This document shows, piece after piece, positions 21,899-34,959 of a stretch of DNA of 64,000 nucleotides. The notes beneath the pieces are model-generated. The model saw nothing but the letters and a program-made list of their open reading frames with translations, made no database searches and was not told where the DNA came from. The position numbers were made by a program, and so were the translations under genes. Every line of letters begins with the position of its first letter. The stretch's first letter is position 1. Origin of the DNA: Salticus scenicus (Eukaryota > Arthropoda > Arachnida > Araneae > Salticidae); contig CAWVNO010001198.1 of the NCBI GenBank assembly GCA_963930645.1, forward strand, positions 682,001 to 746,000, given 5' to 3'.

Positions 21899-22316
21899 CA
21901 AGGAAACATTCAAAAGCTGTCATCTTCAAAAAGTATTGAAAAAAATATATGTGATTCAACTCTTCATAAAACACCAGAAAATGAAAAAAATATCGGCTGA
22001 AATTAATTACAGCGATCACAAAAAATTATCAAAATTAAGCATATTTGGCGATTTCACACTGCTAGGCGATTGATTTTGAGTACTTGGCGGAAAAGCAAAA
22101 CACGGTTCTGTTCGTACACGGCAATCTCGGTGCTAGCAAACGTATCGCCTAAGAGCGCTAAATCGCCAAATATGCTTAATTTTGATAATTTTTTGTGGTC
22201 GTTGTAATTAATTTCAGCCGATATTTTTTTCATTTTCTGGTGTTTTAGGAAGAGTAGAATCACATATATTTTTTTCAATACTTTTTGAAGATGACACCTT
22301 TTGAATGTTTCCTTGT
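21899..22316. mobile_element. MITE with ~165-bp terminal inverted repeats
   Basis: The left arm (ACAAGGAAACATTCAAAAG ... AAGCATATTTGGCGATTT) matches the reverse complement of the right arm with few changes; a short central part (about 22060-22140) lies between them. A single arm of the same family is found at 37069-37215 and at its tandem copy near 47857-48000. No transposase. Target duplication is unclear. Confidence 0.85.
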
Positions 22317-22893
22317 GAGACAACTTTCACACCACCATTCCATGAAACTTATCAATCTTGATCAAACGTTTCTAGTAACAAACACATTAACTGCAAAATA
22401 CAACATTTGGATCGCCTGAAATTATTTGTTTTTAATTTATTCTAACAGACACATACAAAGGTCAAATGTTAAAAACTTTACTTCAGTATTCAGGAAGCCT
22501 CAAAACGGCTAAATATACAAAAAAAAAAAAACAAGTGATGAATATTTAGCTTAAAAAACTATATTATTTACCATATGGCTATGAGGATTTAATTTCAATT
22601 CCTGAGCAGCTTTCCTGGACATGGTAAAATATTGCAGTAAAGCACTTCCACTAATAATAAAAAAGAACGTTATGGCTTAAATATTGACAGCCCTGTGTAT
22701 CTTCTAAAAGTTATGTACACATCACGTGGAAGACATAAATATAATCCTATATTAATAACACGCGGCACAACCTGAAGTACACTTCCACCAATTTTCAAGT
22801 ATTGTCGTACTATAATCTAGTTCTTTTGTGTAGCCCTGTAAATGAACAGTGAATGATTTCTATACCATATTCTACATGAAACATGTTTTTACG

Positions 22894-22935
<42 letters not shown>

Positions 22936-23593
22936 GTTTCATTTGGTTTAATGCAGTCTATAGATGTTAAACTCTACTTACCTGCAATTTTCCCCATAGA
23001 CGTAATGTATTTGAATTCTCTGGGGTGTCCCTGTACACGAACCATTTGATTGATCTCAACGAAAAGTTTAGTGTAGCATCCCTATATCATACACATTTAG
23101 AATACCAAGTTTAGACTTTCTGCTATAATTTGTTTTTGAGATATGCTGATAACAGACAGACACACACAGTGACACACACACAGAGACAGACAGACGCACA
23201 GACCAACCGCTAAAAACATGATTTTTGTATTCAGGGGACCTCAAAACGTGTAAATAAAACAAAAATTCAATTTTAAATATTTGACCAAAAAACAATGCTT
23301 TCTCTACCTTATGGGTAAAAGAAAGTAATAATTTAAGCGTTTTAATGAATTGGCGACTATTTGGCGATTATTTTCAGCAATTAAAACCATGGCCAATTCC
23401 CCCTGTATACAACCATTAATAAAATGTAAATGTCATTTAATTATTTGTGTTTGATTATATTGATTAGAAACACGGTTAATTTAAAGAAAAATATGCAATC
23501 ACATTAGTTTGCGGGCGATAAAATCACGAAAAATAAACATATAAAATTATTTGTTTAAGTGAAATTAATATTTAAATAATAAATCTGTTAAAA
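22317..23593. other. Repeat-derived non-coding sequence
   Basis: It contains a (TA)n microsatellite (22897-22933), short dispersed repeat scraps around TGTAAATGAACAG and CTGTACACGAACCA (suggesting two related units at about 22690-22850 and 22970-23060), a CA/GACA microsatellite (23153-23205) and the TTCAGGGGACCTCAAAACG block shared with 4950. No gene is seen. Confidence 0.55.
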
Positions 23594-23599
23594 AAAAAA

Positions 23600-24178
23600 A
23601 ACCAATACTATTGTAAAAGTCACCCCGACCAGCAAAAACTCTTACCTTTCTTAAGCAGCCAAAAAAAGGATTGGTATCAAATTTCGCCGCCGCTGAATCC
23701 CGGGTACTCAATGCCTAGCTTAATGAAGATCTGCCAATAACACTGCATGTATCTTTCTAATAAATCCTAATCTCTTTCAACATTCTTTGTTATCTGTGTT
23801 AGTTTTTTCGCTGCATTATAAAGTTATAATTTAAAGTATTTTTACGGCGGGGTGCGTCCCCTATGTAAAAGTTTTAATTAATAAAAAATTTAGTTAGTAA
23901 AGATTAAAATATTATTACGCATCCCGCCGTAAAAATACTTTAAATTATAACTTTATAATGCAGCGAAAAAACTAACACAGATAACAAAGAATGTTCAAAG
24001 AGATTAGGATTTATTAGAAAGATGCATGCAGTGTTATTGGCAGATCCTCATTAAGCTAGGCATTGACTACCCGGGATTCAATAGCGGCGGCGAAATTTGA
24101 TATCAATACATTTTTTGGCTGCTTAAGAAAGATAAGAGTTTTTGCTGGGCGGGGTGACTTTTACAATAGTATTGTTTT
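23600..24178. mobile_element. Long near-perfect palindrome (foldback MITE)
   Basis: Two arms of about 255-260 bp (23600-23861 and 23918-24178) are almost exact reverse complements. They run from AATACTATTGTAAAAGTCAC at the tips, through TTAAGCAGCC, GCTGAATCCCGGGTA and AACACTGCATG, to TACGGCGGGGTGCG near the centre. The spacer is about 56 bp and AT-rich. Only a handful of mismatches are visible, such as CCCCGACC versus CCCCGCCC. A transcript would form a very stable hairpin. No coding capacity. Confidence 0.93.
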
Positions 24179-25036
24179 TTATCAGATATAATATATGATC
24201 GGAATTTAATTATATGCATTCTTCCATCATCCGTAATTTTATAAAGTTAACGAATCGCTCTTTTATTGAATCAGCCACATTACTTTTGTTAAAAGTCTGT
24301 TTAGTGCGTCATTTAAGCATTTATTTATTACGAAATCCAAACTTATCAATTATTATTTTTTATTAATAAACATGTTTCTTGTAAAAATTTTAAAAAATTT
24401 GAGAAAAAAGTGTCTTTTAATTTATTTCAATCCATTTTTGTAAAAAAAAGTAAAGAAAGACAAATAAAAACAGAATTTATTAATATTTAACGCCTTATTA
24501 AATGACAAAATTAAATTCATTGAATACGAGCGCCATCTCTTGACGAATTTGCGAAATTTTTGGGTTAAATATCTCAAAATTGAAAATAACTACCCCGTAT
24601 ATTGACCAAAAAATTTTTTGATTGCAAAAGGCACTAGTACAGGTCAGAAGGAATGTCCATGCAAATTTCCAGCTCATTAGCTGCAGAACTCTAGGCTCAA
24701 TCACCGTCAACATTCTTTGTTTTAACAATTACCAGAAGAAGAAGAAGAATCTGACCGGTAAATTTCGGGTTATCAAAGTTATATAACTCAGGCCCCCTTA
24801 ATTCGGAGCGACATGCAAATTAGTATGTTTTGTCTTAAGGGTATGCTCAAGGTCTGTGCAAAGAATCATAGGTCTTGGGGATCAGGGAGCTGAGATACAG
24901 GTAGTCGAAATGTCCGAGATGCTATGCCGACATAATATACACTTGTAACGTTCACCATTGACTTTCCTACTTTGTAAATTTCATTTGTTTTTCTCTTAGG
25001 CTCCGTTTACAACCTCGCTTAAAATCAACCCGCATT
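24179..25036. other. No recognisable feature
   Basis: AT-rich, then from about 24530 more balanced sequence with a short GAA run (24736-24750). The last 30 bp (GGCTCCGTTTACAACC...) resemble, in reverse, the GGTTGTGAACGGGGCC unit boundary at 53810. No coding evidence. Confidence 0.5.
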
Positions 25037-25406
25037 TTAAGAGCGGACAATACCTAATCTCGCAAATAGCCTTTCCCCATGTTATTCTACGGGAAAATTT
25101 GTAACTATAATTACTCATTATCTAATTTATTTTTTTTTAATTCTGTTTTCACAAGCAGAAAATTCACAACCATTAAAATAGTACTAACTTTTCAAAAATT
25201 AGTTTTTTTAATTTTTAATATTTCATTTTTAAGCTCAAATGTACGAAAAATACACTTGCGTTGCTTTATTACCGTCTAACTTATCAACAAATTGTGGAAT
25301 CTAAAATCTGTAAAGGTAGTAACTTTCTCCAAAAAATTTTGCTTTTTATAAATAGATTTTATTAATTGTTTTTTTTAAATATATATTAAAAAAAATTGTT
25401 TGAAAT

Positions 25407-25685
25407 TTAACTTTCAAATCGAAGAAACCCAATATCAGCTCTATTCCCCTCCCCGTATCGGAAACGCCTCCAAAGGAAGTCATTAAGGTTGATTGATGAT
25501 GCTTCTAATTTTCGAAGAAGGTCTTCAAAAGAAACTTGTCTGGTTTTATCTTGCAGTCTGCTTGAATACGAAAGTGTATTTCGATGTTGAAATAGCGGAA
25601 AAGAAATATCTTCTTCCCAAAATAAAAATTTAGAATTTTGTGTATAATGTATCATGTAAATGGGAAAAATTAAAGAAATATTCAA
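25407..25685 (-). CDS. Hypothetical 92-residue ORF in tandem unit 1
   Basis: Not recognised. The frame encodes a mixed, fairly polar protein with FWEEDISFPLFQHR, RLQDKTRQVSFEDLLRKLE and LNDFLWRRFRYGEGNR, less biased than the surrounding AT-rich DNA would give by chance. It reads toward the left GAGCGGAC end, 370 bp away, where a transposon gene could end. The annotated Met may not be the real start; an upstream intron is possible. The translation is identical in unit 2, but the copies are too recent for that to prove selection. It could be a real exon, a remnant or chance. Confidence 0.35.
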   Translation of the reverse strand: MNISLIFPIYMIHYTQNSKFLFWEEDISFPLFQHRNTLSYSSRLQDKTRQVSFEDLLRKLEASSINLNDFLWRRFRYGEGNRADIGFLRFES

Positions 25686-25703
25686 GCATGCAAATGTGCG
25701 ACA

Positions 25704-25736
<33 letters not shown>

Positions 25737-26105
25737 GTTTTAATCTTTTTTTTTTTTTTTTTTTTTTTAGAATCAATTGCTTTTCCTCACTTTAATTTGA
25801 ATATATTTAAATCAACAGGTGGCGCTGTTTTTATTCACTTTCTGTAACTTTTCTGATGGCTATATCAGAGCATGTATTGTTAAAATTGCACGAAACTGCA
25901 TCATTGAAATTCGTTTTGTGAGAATCTGTGCCGAGGAAATTTCTGTGCACGTTAACAGATGCGGGTAGTTATTTTTAAGATTGATATAGAAGAATTTTTG
26001 AGATAGCCACAGCATGCTAGTTTAATAAGTGACTGAGATTGTAGTTTTAAATTTTCTTGTTTGTTTTAAATGAAATTTTATAACGCTATTTCTCTTTAGC
26101 AGCAA

Positions 26106-26596
26106 CACTGTTAAAAACTTTAATAGGAAACTACTGGGAATAATATATTTTAAGTTATGTAAAATTACAGGGGAAAATAGACGGAGATGTTAAAAAATCT
26201 ATTTTATAAATGCATTTTAATGACCAATATTAATTTAATGCATTACTAGCGAGAATATATATGTGATCTAGAAAGCTTTTCTAAAGTAGAAACATTTCTC
26301 ATATTGATAAATTAAATAATTAAAATAGGCAAAAATACTGAATAAAGATTGAGAATCTTGATTACATACTTTAAACAAAGAATTATTGTAAATTTACAGG
26401 ACACTGCATAAACATTTCAGTAAATTTACAGATATTTTTTACAGTGAAACCTCATTGCACAGACCATAATGAAAGATATGACTTCTAACATTTTAATCCG
26501 TAGCTTCAGCATAATTCCCATTGTAACTATTCGCATATTTTTACATAATATTGCTGATGATACCTTGCTATTTAATGTTTTTGATTCCTTGTTTTG

Positions 26597-26629
<33 letters not shown>

Positions 26630-27162
26630 TTTTTATCAATAGAAAAAAGAAATATATATACTCAATTTTTCTTTTAACGTATAAATTAATCGGAGACCGA
26701 AAAATATACTTTTAATTAACAAAGTTTGTATTTGTGTCCCTAAGCGCACAGAAAGTTAAAAGATTTTGTGGCAACAATTATATTTATAAACAAAGTATTT
26801 TAGTTCATAAAACCTGCACTGTTAAAAATTTCTGTAAATTTAATGTAAATATTTATCCAGAGTCTCTGTAAATGTACAGTAATTCTTAGTTAAAATGGAA
26901 TAATCGAGATTCTCAATCTTTATTCTGTATTTTTACGTAATTTTATTATTTAATTAAAATTAAAAATGACTGCTTCTACTTTAGAAAAAGCATTCAAAGT
27001 CCGAAATATATTCTCTCCAATAATTAATTAAATTAATATTAGTTATTAAAATGAATGTATAAAATAAGTTTTTTAACATCTCCGTTTATTTTTCGCTGTA
27101 ATTTTACGTAACACTTAAGATAACAGATTACACAAAATTTTCTGTTGAAATTTTTAACAGCG
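26106..27162. repeat. Inverted pair of ~350-bp MITE-like repeats (unit 1)
   Basis: Members at 26106-26456 and 26817-27162 are reverse complements with moderate divergence. Each has CACTGTTAAAAA-type sequence at both ends, so each could be a small element in its own right; together they form a foldback. Shared internal blocks include GGAGATGTTAAAAAA and AATAAAGATTGAGAATC. Confidence 0.8.
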
Positions 27163-28214
27163 TATAACTCCTTTTATTTATTTATTATTATTTGAGTCTA
27201 AATGACGTTATTTTGAGATTTTACATATTCAGTCAATTCCAAAAATACAAATAATGTAAATGTTTAGTAATGTATGCCTTTAGTTTGCTGCTATTTTTCT
27301 TTTCTTCCATTCTTTCTTTTTAAAGTCCAAAACACAAAGAATGGCAACAAATCAAATAAGATTTAGATAACGTGTTTTGTACTGTTACGTTAAATATATA
27401 AAGTTTTCATAGCTGCTTCTCAGTTAGGAAGATTTTCAATTTCACTTACTATTTTATTTCGATTAGTTTTAGTCAATTATTTTGATTTTGAATAGAAAAT
27501 AATAGTAATAATAATAATCAAACTGAAATCAGAAAATCACTAGAATTTTTTAACTAAGTCCATCCTTTCATGAATTATTACAGAATCCAAAATACCAACT
27601 TTGTGTTAATAAAAGATTTATTTATTAAGTGTTGAATAATAGATAAATACTACTGAAGTTCTATTTAGTATACTATTGTTATCCCGATTCTTCTTTTGTA
27701 TATTTGTAAAACACATGTATATACTTTGTGAAAAAATATCTTTTCGGCGCTTCTAAAGCGCGTTCCCCTGTTTCATGTGAAGCAGAAGCATACACAATGA
27801 ATAAAGTGTTCTAAGGTATTGCAACTTGTCTTAGACTTCATTTGTACTCTTCAGTAATAATGCTAAACTGTCAACGCGCCACAGTTTAAAAAATTGTGAT
27901 AAAAAGGGATGCAGACACTTAGTCGACAATATTCTTTTACATTTTGGACATCATAAGAACGCACTCACATAAATCTTTGTTTAGAAATTGTTTTCTTTTA
28001 CGTTTTTATTTCCATTTTCATTTATCAATATTAAAATGGACTAGATGATAATAACTTATAGCCGGTTTGCTATCACGTGTGCTAGAATCATAGGTGCAAC
28101 AATGCTAACACGTTTATTTCACTGAACTGTTATTGTACTTGACAAAGGATGATTTTTAGTAATTTTCGCACCCATTTAAAAGGAAGTATTTGAGAGCTGC
28201 AGAACACAATTTCA

Positions 28215-28706
28215 CCATTTTTAGAAAATGTCTGTCTTCTGTGTGTATGTGACAACATTTTGTGGCAACTGTATCCCAGGAACTACTGCATATCAGTTCA
28301 TACAAATTGATATATAGTTACACCTTGACATAAATTAGCGCCTATCAACTTTTGGTAAATATTGTCTGACAAGTTGAGTTGCCATCCCGCTTTTTTAAAA
28401 TTTTTAACATGGTGGTATAGGACAAAATTTTGTATAAATGTGCATAAAGTGAATTATTTTAAAATAATCATTATGGAATTTACAAGAATTATTTATAATA
28501 GAGATAGTCAACTGAAAAAAGAAAAAAAAAAAAAATGTATGTAGGAGCATCGCCTCCCCCCTGGAGGGAAAGTCACCCTTAGAGGGGAATAAATTTTCAT
28601 GATGGATATCTTTCACAATAGCTCGCCAATACCTTGAAAATGAATGGTTGAACCATCGATCTGCAATAATTAAAAATAATGTTATTGATTTTTTAAACTT
28701 TTTAAC

Positions 28707-28740
<34 letters not shown>

Positions 28741-29195
28741 GTAATATTGAGAATAAAATGAGCTTTTTTGGGGTATTTAGTGTTATACTACTTCTCTAAT
28801 ATGGAAATCTTACTGCATTATCATGGAAGATAATTTTATTAAATAACGATTTTAATAAATTATTTTTACTGAGTGAATTTGCATAGGAAAATATAGAAGA
28901 AAATCTTGTAGTGGCCACAACATTCTAAGAATAATTTGGTTATAAAAAGTATTTCTCTTTATGCACATTTATAGGAAATTTTATTCTACACCATTACATT
29001 AAAAAATGAGATAAAACAAGATGGCAGCAACACCTGTTGGACAAATTTCACCAAAAGTTGATAGCACTAATTCATGTCAAGGTGTAACTACATAATCAGT
29101 TTTATTAAATTCTGTGCTGTAGTTCCTGAGATACAGTTGCCACAAAATTTTGTCACATACCCATAGACAGCCGTTTTCTGAAACTGGTCATATCG
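28215..29195. repeat. Foldback repeat with ~270-bp arms (unit 1)
   Basis: The left arm (about 28215-28490: TTAGAAAATGTCTGTCTTCT, GTGGCAACTGTATC, TAGTTACACCTTGACAT, ATCAACTTTTGGT, AATGTGCATAAAG) recurs reverse complemented at about 28905-29195. Between lie G/C-run motifs, a long T run (28711-28737) and the TATCTTTCACAATAGCTCG block. The same family forms the tandem units at 57770-59440 and 36300-37010. Confidence 0.8.
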
Positions 29196-30779
29196 TGTTC
29201 GACATCTCTCAAAACGTGTAACTCTGTCGGAAACCCAAGGGCAAAAGTTTTTATCAATCTTATACTTTCTTCTATTGAATATCGAAAAAAAGCAACAAAG
29301 AAGAAAAAAAATCAAAATGAAGATAATATTAATTACTGCATAAAACTAGTATGTTATGATGGCAACCACAAAAATTTTGTCTGTATAAAGTTACACAAAT
29401 TCTTATTCTTGCAATGCAAATTATAATTATTATTTATGAAATTTATTTTCTATGATGAATGTAGACTATTTTTATCACACAGAATTATTACACTAAATGC
29501 CGAAAAAATGTCAATTTTGTACCAATATCAGAAGAAATGCGATTTTTTGTTAAATGAAAAAATCGATAACTTTCATTTAAATTAACTTAGATCTATAGTG
29601 CAACCATTCGTTTTAAAGGAATTGACGAGTTTTTTCGCAAGTTACCAATATTCAAAATTTATACCCTTCGGGGGTGAAGGGGGAAGCGTTGCTCATACAT
29701 GCACTCATACTGTTTCCTACTTTACTACTACTATTTTCAATAATTCATATTAACTTTACAACCACGTATTAAAAACTAGTATGTTGTGGTCACCACAATA
29801 CTTTCTTATATATTTTCCTGTAGAAATTCACTCAGTAAAAATATTTTATGAAGATTACCCAAGTAGCACAGGAACGTTCTGTGAACGTCTAATAACGGTT
29901 TCAATAGTTCAAACACCGTGTTTCGTGTCAAAAGAACGTTCTAAAACACGTTCAGAAATAGTATTATTTAGAACGTTCTGAAAATGTTTGATTTGTACCA
30001 TCTATAAAACGTACAATTCTAGTTCTATATAGAACGTTCAAGTGTGACACCGTCATAACACGTTCTGTAACAGTGTAATTATAACGAATATGACAAAATG
30101 CCTTTTTAGTACTATTGGTTGGGAAACTAGGTTAGCCTTTAAAATTTTTGACTTCAGCTTTTGATTTTTTTACACGTTTTGTGGCGTGAGGAATCCGGAA
30201 GTCAAAAGGTTGGTATGGTATCTGTTAATGTGTATCGGCACCTATTAGTGTGATAGCCCGTTAGTTCATGTACACGATATCTCAAAAACAAATGATTGCA
30301 GAGAGATCGGACCAGTTTTAAAATATCACTTATGATATTGATAAGAATCTTATTGAGAGATTTGCAACATTCTAATTTAAAAACTTCGTAAGTTATTCGA
30401 AATTTATAATTTTTAGCATGATAGAGAATAGAGCATTTTTTACATTTTCAGTTTAACGTTTTGTTAGCACGTCAGTAAAGAATGCTTCCCAATAATCAGT
30501 AGCGGTGAGGTGAAAAAAAAATTACAAAATTTTAAACTCATGGAAAAATTTTGTGGAATTTGTATTTCAGGAATCAATGTATGGAATTCGACCAAACTTG
30601 TTACAATATTAGATCTTGCCCTAAATTGGAGTTTATTTGAATTTCATTTGGGATATATCGCCCGATAGATTACGGTGCTATGCAATGAAACCCTCCATTT
30701 ATGGGACGGCTATATCTCAGCTTCTATAGTGTACAAACATGATATATTGGCATATATCATCATAACCTCTGCTAATACA

Positions 30780-31160
30780 ATTTGGATGTATACATTGTCC
30801 AACAGGTGGCGTTGCTAATCTGCAATTTAATCATTTTAACGGAAAGGCAATATTTTAACTCTTGTGATTTAACAATAAATTTTGTGATACACTGAAGTTA
30901 TAAGTGAAATCGATTTTATGTAAAGCTTTACTGGTCCATTTTGGATGCACATCGGCCAACAGGTAGCGTGGCTATGTTGCAATTTAATCTCATAACAGAA
31001 ACGAAAAATCTCAACTTCTGTGATTTATAAATATTGTAAATTTGGTAAGTGAAATTAATATTACGTAAAACTCTACAGATTGCCTTTGGGTGCATATCGG
31101 ACGACAGGTGGCACTGCCACGTTCCAATATTTTCCATTCACAGAAAGGCTATCTATCAGC
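30780..31160. repeat. ~150-bp tandem units, three copies
   Basis: Each unit has (C)GGNCAACAGGTGGC or a variant, then GCAATTTAATC, CAGAAAGGC-like and CTTCTGTGATTTA blocks, at about 30805, 30953 and 31100. They are moderately diverged and related in style to the 36300-37010 units. Non-coding. Confidence 0.7.
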
Positions 31161-31445
31161 TTCTGTAATATATATACTCACCAAACCTTCTGCGTGACAT
31201 ACATTTGATATATAATATTGATTCAATTTGGCTGTATAACGAGTAATAGTCAAACAGTTTTTTTTTTATTATTATCATTCATAGGACATTGTTTTTCCCC
31301 CTAGGAATAAGTATGCATCATCCCTGGGGGATGGGGGAAGGGTGGATAAAAATTTTCACTATAATTATCTTTCAAAAGAATTCGATATCACCTTTAAAAC
31401 GAATAATTGAAACATCGTTTTCTGATGATTTAAAACAAATTTACC

Positions 31446-31482
<37 letters not shown>

Positions 31483-31619
31483 CATTTGTAATAATAATAA
31501 TAATAATAAACCCTTAGAAAAATACATTTTCTAAGATCTTCTATACAGCATAAAAATGATTGTCTTCTGTCATGAAAATCTATGCATTCCCCAGACCCAA
31601 AGTTTAGATACAAAAAGCT

Positions 31620-31815
31620 AATCACGGATGTTATTGAATAAGTAATATAGGGCTTTACGCGAGTTTCAAAGAAAATCACGGGAAAACTCCGAAAACCTAA
31701 GTCGACGAGCGTGACCAGGAATCGAAGCCAACACTTCCCGTCTGTAAGGTTCGAGAGTAGAACCTCGCGGTCTCTAATACTCATCGGGAAGTTACAGAAT
31801 GAGTTTTTTTCTTCT
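31620..31815 (-). repeat. Possible tRNA-derived SINE fragment
   Basis: On the minus strand, GGCTTCGATTCCTGG resembles a Pol III box B, and about 50 bases upstream AGAGACCGCGAGGTTC could be a decayed box A region. A CG-containing tail follows (GTCACGCTCGTCGAC, TTTTCCCGTGATTTTC). The GC level differs from the surroundings. It does not fold into a convincing tRNA cloverleaf, so this is tentative. Confidence 0.35.
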
Positions 31816-31869
31816 TTTCTTTAAGCATAATTTTAAACTTTTATTATATTTTATTTATGATTCTATTTA

Positions 31870-33620
31870 AGTTTAAATGTTACTGATAAATTATCAATAT
31901 TGATAATGTTGTTAAATCGTTACTCTGTTTGATTGTTCTTATTTTATTTTATTTATTTTCACTGAATATTTTATTCAATACTAAAATATACACTAAAACA
32001 AAATATGCTTTTCCGTTTAATTCGAGATTTTAAAATGGAAAAATAAAGTGATCTCATAAGTTTTTCAAATACTTTATAAAAATTTAAATAATTGTTTAAC
32101 TCAGCTCCATTTTTCCTTAAAATATTGACCATATGTTTTCTACACAGCTATAAATGCTTAATAAATTTATGTTTCAAACGTTGAACTTTGAAACATGATT
32201 ATTCCGGATGTAACAAGGGAAGAGCAGATGAAACTGACATCTGTGGATTGCATTTATTTAATTCTTGCTGACGGTGCAAATTCAAAGGTCTTGGGAATGT
32301 TGTGCCGTTATGTGAAGCGGTAATTTTAAAACGTGTAATGTAATCTGTTTTGTTTAGTTTTCGCGTTATAATGACTTGGATAAGCTTTAGAAAAGGTAAA
32401 AATGTAATATTTTTAACCTGTAATAGTCTCTATTTTCTATTTATTAAAGTCTTATTTTAATATCAATTAAATAATCATTTTCATATCTGCGTAAGTTCTT
32501 AAGCCTAACATTTGATACTTGTAAGTAGAATTGTATCGCAGAAAAAACTGCTCCTGTTACAGAAAACCGCTTAGAAATTATGGATTCATTTTATTAATTC
32601 AGTCTTCTGAGATGGAAATTGTTAAAATTACTATTTTTGGTTATTATGCTTCTGAATGAAGTAACATAAAGAATTTAAAAGATGAGAGCTAATTTTAAGT
32701 GAATGCCCTTCCAGACTGGTCATTATGTATTTTAAAATGCTAGTTGGAAGGGTGTTTTCTTGGAGAAATTCTTATGAAGAAAATGAGGAAGGTATGTAAT
32801 TCTTTTTTTTTTCTTTTCTTTTTAAATTCTGAAGTATTTATTTAATGTTTATATGATAATATATATACAATCTAGGTTATGCAAATTGCATATTTTTAAA
32901 ATAATATCCTAAGTTTCACCGACTTACAATTTTAAATATCTCTTTACTGTTATTTATTAAATAAAATATATGAAATTGTTTAACTGCATAATAAAACAAA
33001 GATTCAATTCAATTTTATTCCACATCTTTATAAAAAAAGATATTCTGCTTAAAAAAAAGGACGATTTACTATATTATTTATTAATACTAATAATATTTAC
33101 ATTTATCAATTATTTAATATGCCATGATAGCAAAATTACATCAAATGAGGTAAAAATTGCGTTGACTCAATTTAAAGAAATTTAAACATTTAAAAAATAC
33201 CAATTACATTGCCATGTGGAATAAATTTAAATACCTGCAAACATCATTTTTGTAAACTGCTGCTGTAAACTGAAAATATGTATGCACACATGCACTGAAA
33301 TTTAAAAATATGAAGTATGTTAAATATTTTAGAAAAATATTATGATTAAATATATATATATATGTATTTAAGTATTTGGACATTTTAAAAATTTCCTCCT
33401 TCTAACTAATTTTTAATTTTTTGTTTCAATTTCTTATTATTATAAATTAACAATATATTCTAAACTCAATTATATATTATTTTAGCGGTGTATTGGTACA
33501 TTCATTTTTGAAATTATTTTTTATGTTGAAATATTAAAACTTTCTATAAACTTCAGCATTCAAATATATTTATAAACTATCCATGGACTTACAAAGTAGT
33601 ACCCAGAAATGTTTAGAATA
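31870..33620. other. AT-rich interior of the 6.25-kb element
   Basis: I see no gene, tandem array or paired ends here. A short (TA)n run is at 33351-33362. Small open frames are AT-driven. Confidence 0.5.
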
Positions 33621-33622
33621 TA

Positions 33623-34303
33623 CAGGGTGCAAAGTCGAGAGCAGGTCTTTATTTGCGCAACAATTGGTCTCAAACGTCCTCCAATAAGAAAATGTATTTA
33701 AAAAAAATGTAAGAATTCATTATATGACATGTTTAAATTTAAAAAATCAATTTACTAAAAATCACAAAAACTGATAATTTTTATACAATTTTCATGACAC
33801 TAATAGTGTAAGTTGAGTTCTAACCTAAATAATATAACACAAAAAGTTTCACTTTTGTGCACCCAAAATTGTCCTGAGATAGTTAGTTTCAAAATTTAGG
33901 ATTATTTCGCATTTTCTCGGGCTTTATTAAAAAGTCAATGAAAAATTCTTTAATAAACCCAGGGAAAATGCAAACAAAGTCCAATTAGGATTTTTAAACC
34001 TATCCCTTATTGAAGGCCGAAATATGTTAGAAAATCCAAACTTTAAATATCATGTTCCATTTTGGGAGAATAGAAATGAAACTGTTTGTTAGGATGAGTG
34101 TCAGTTTTCTAAATATGATTATAGGGATCTGGGACTATGTAAAAATTTAGTTTTTGCAATTTTGAAAAAATAGATATTTTAAATTTAAACATGTTATACC
34201 ACAAATGCTCATATTCTTTAAAACATTTTGTAACTGAAACTATATATTTGCGACCAATAGTTGCGGAGATAAAGGTATTCTCGTCACAATGCTTTGCACC
34301 CTG
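33623..34303. mobile_element. Mariner-type MITE (681 bp)
   Basis: Ends CAGGGTGCAAAG and CTTTGCACCCTG are exact inverted repeats flanked by TA on both sides. CAGGG ends and a TA target fit the mariner group. The interior has no open frame of note. It is nested inside the 6.25-kb element. Confidence 0.85.
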
Positions 34304-34308
34304 TATTT

Positions 34309-34355
<47 letters not shown>

Positions 34356-34959
34356 AAATGAATTTTTAATCTTAGTTAAAGCCAAGCAACAGATATAAGA
34401 TCCCTGAAACCACATAGGTCAATGAGAAGAAAATTACAACAAATTTAAATAACCTGGGGAGACTGATTGTGATGTATTGAAACATTTATATTTTATTTAT
34501 TGATTTTTATTTTATTTAACTTCAGTCTAATCTTAAATTTATTCCTATATTGTTAGTTGCAATTTTAATAATTTTGCCGGTGCGTAAAACCAACATGAAA
34601 CTCAAATCAAAAGATACAAACAAGCAACGAGGAAATAAAAAATTAAGACAGCATTTTAAACATTTTTTGTAGGAAAAGCTTAGAATGGTAGAAAAAAAAA
34701 AAAAAAAAAACTCGTCAAGGGTGACCCTTTTCGTCGTTGAGCACTAATGTACGATTTCGTTCGTTAGCAGCTATAATAGCAAATTGCTAGCGGGCACCCT
34801 ATCGTACAAGAAATTAATTGAAGTTAGAAATGAAGAATAAATTGGAATAAATTATTTACTTCAAGAAATCAGAGAATCAAACAGAAAACAACCATGAAAA
34901 ACAAACATTAATCAGGATGACGCATTCGGAATCACAAGGATTAAAACAAGCAAAATAAA

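Noticed and set aside
28362..28616. Frames of 60-80 codons in the tandem units (also 37324-37635, 45401-45643, 48110-48421)
   Set aside because: AT-driven frames on both strands within foldback or dispersed repeats; identical in both units only because the duplication is recent.
31700..31790. Functional tRNA gene on the minus strand
   Set aside because: Only a box B-like motif is convincing; no cloverleaf or acceptor pairing could be built.
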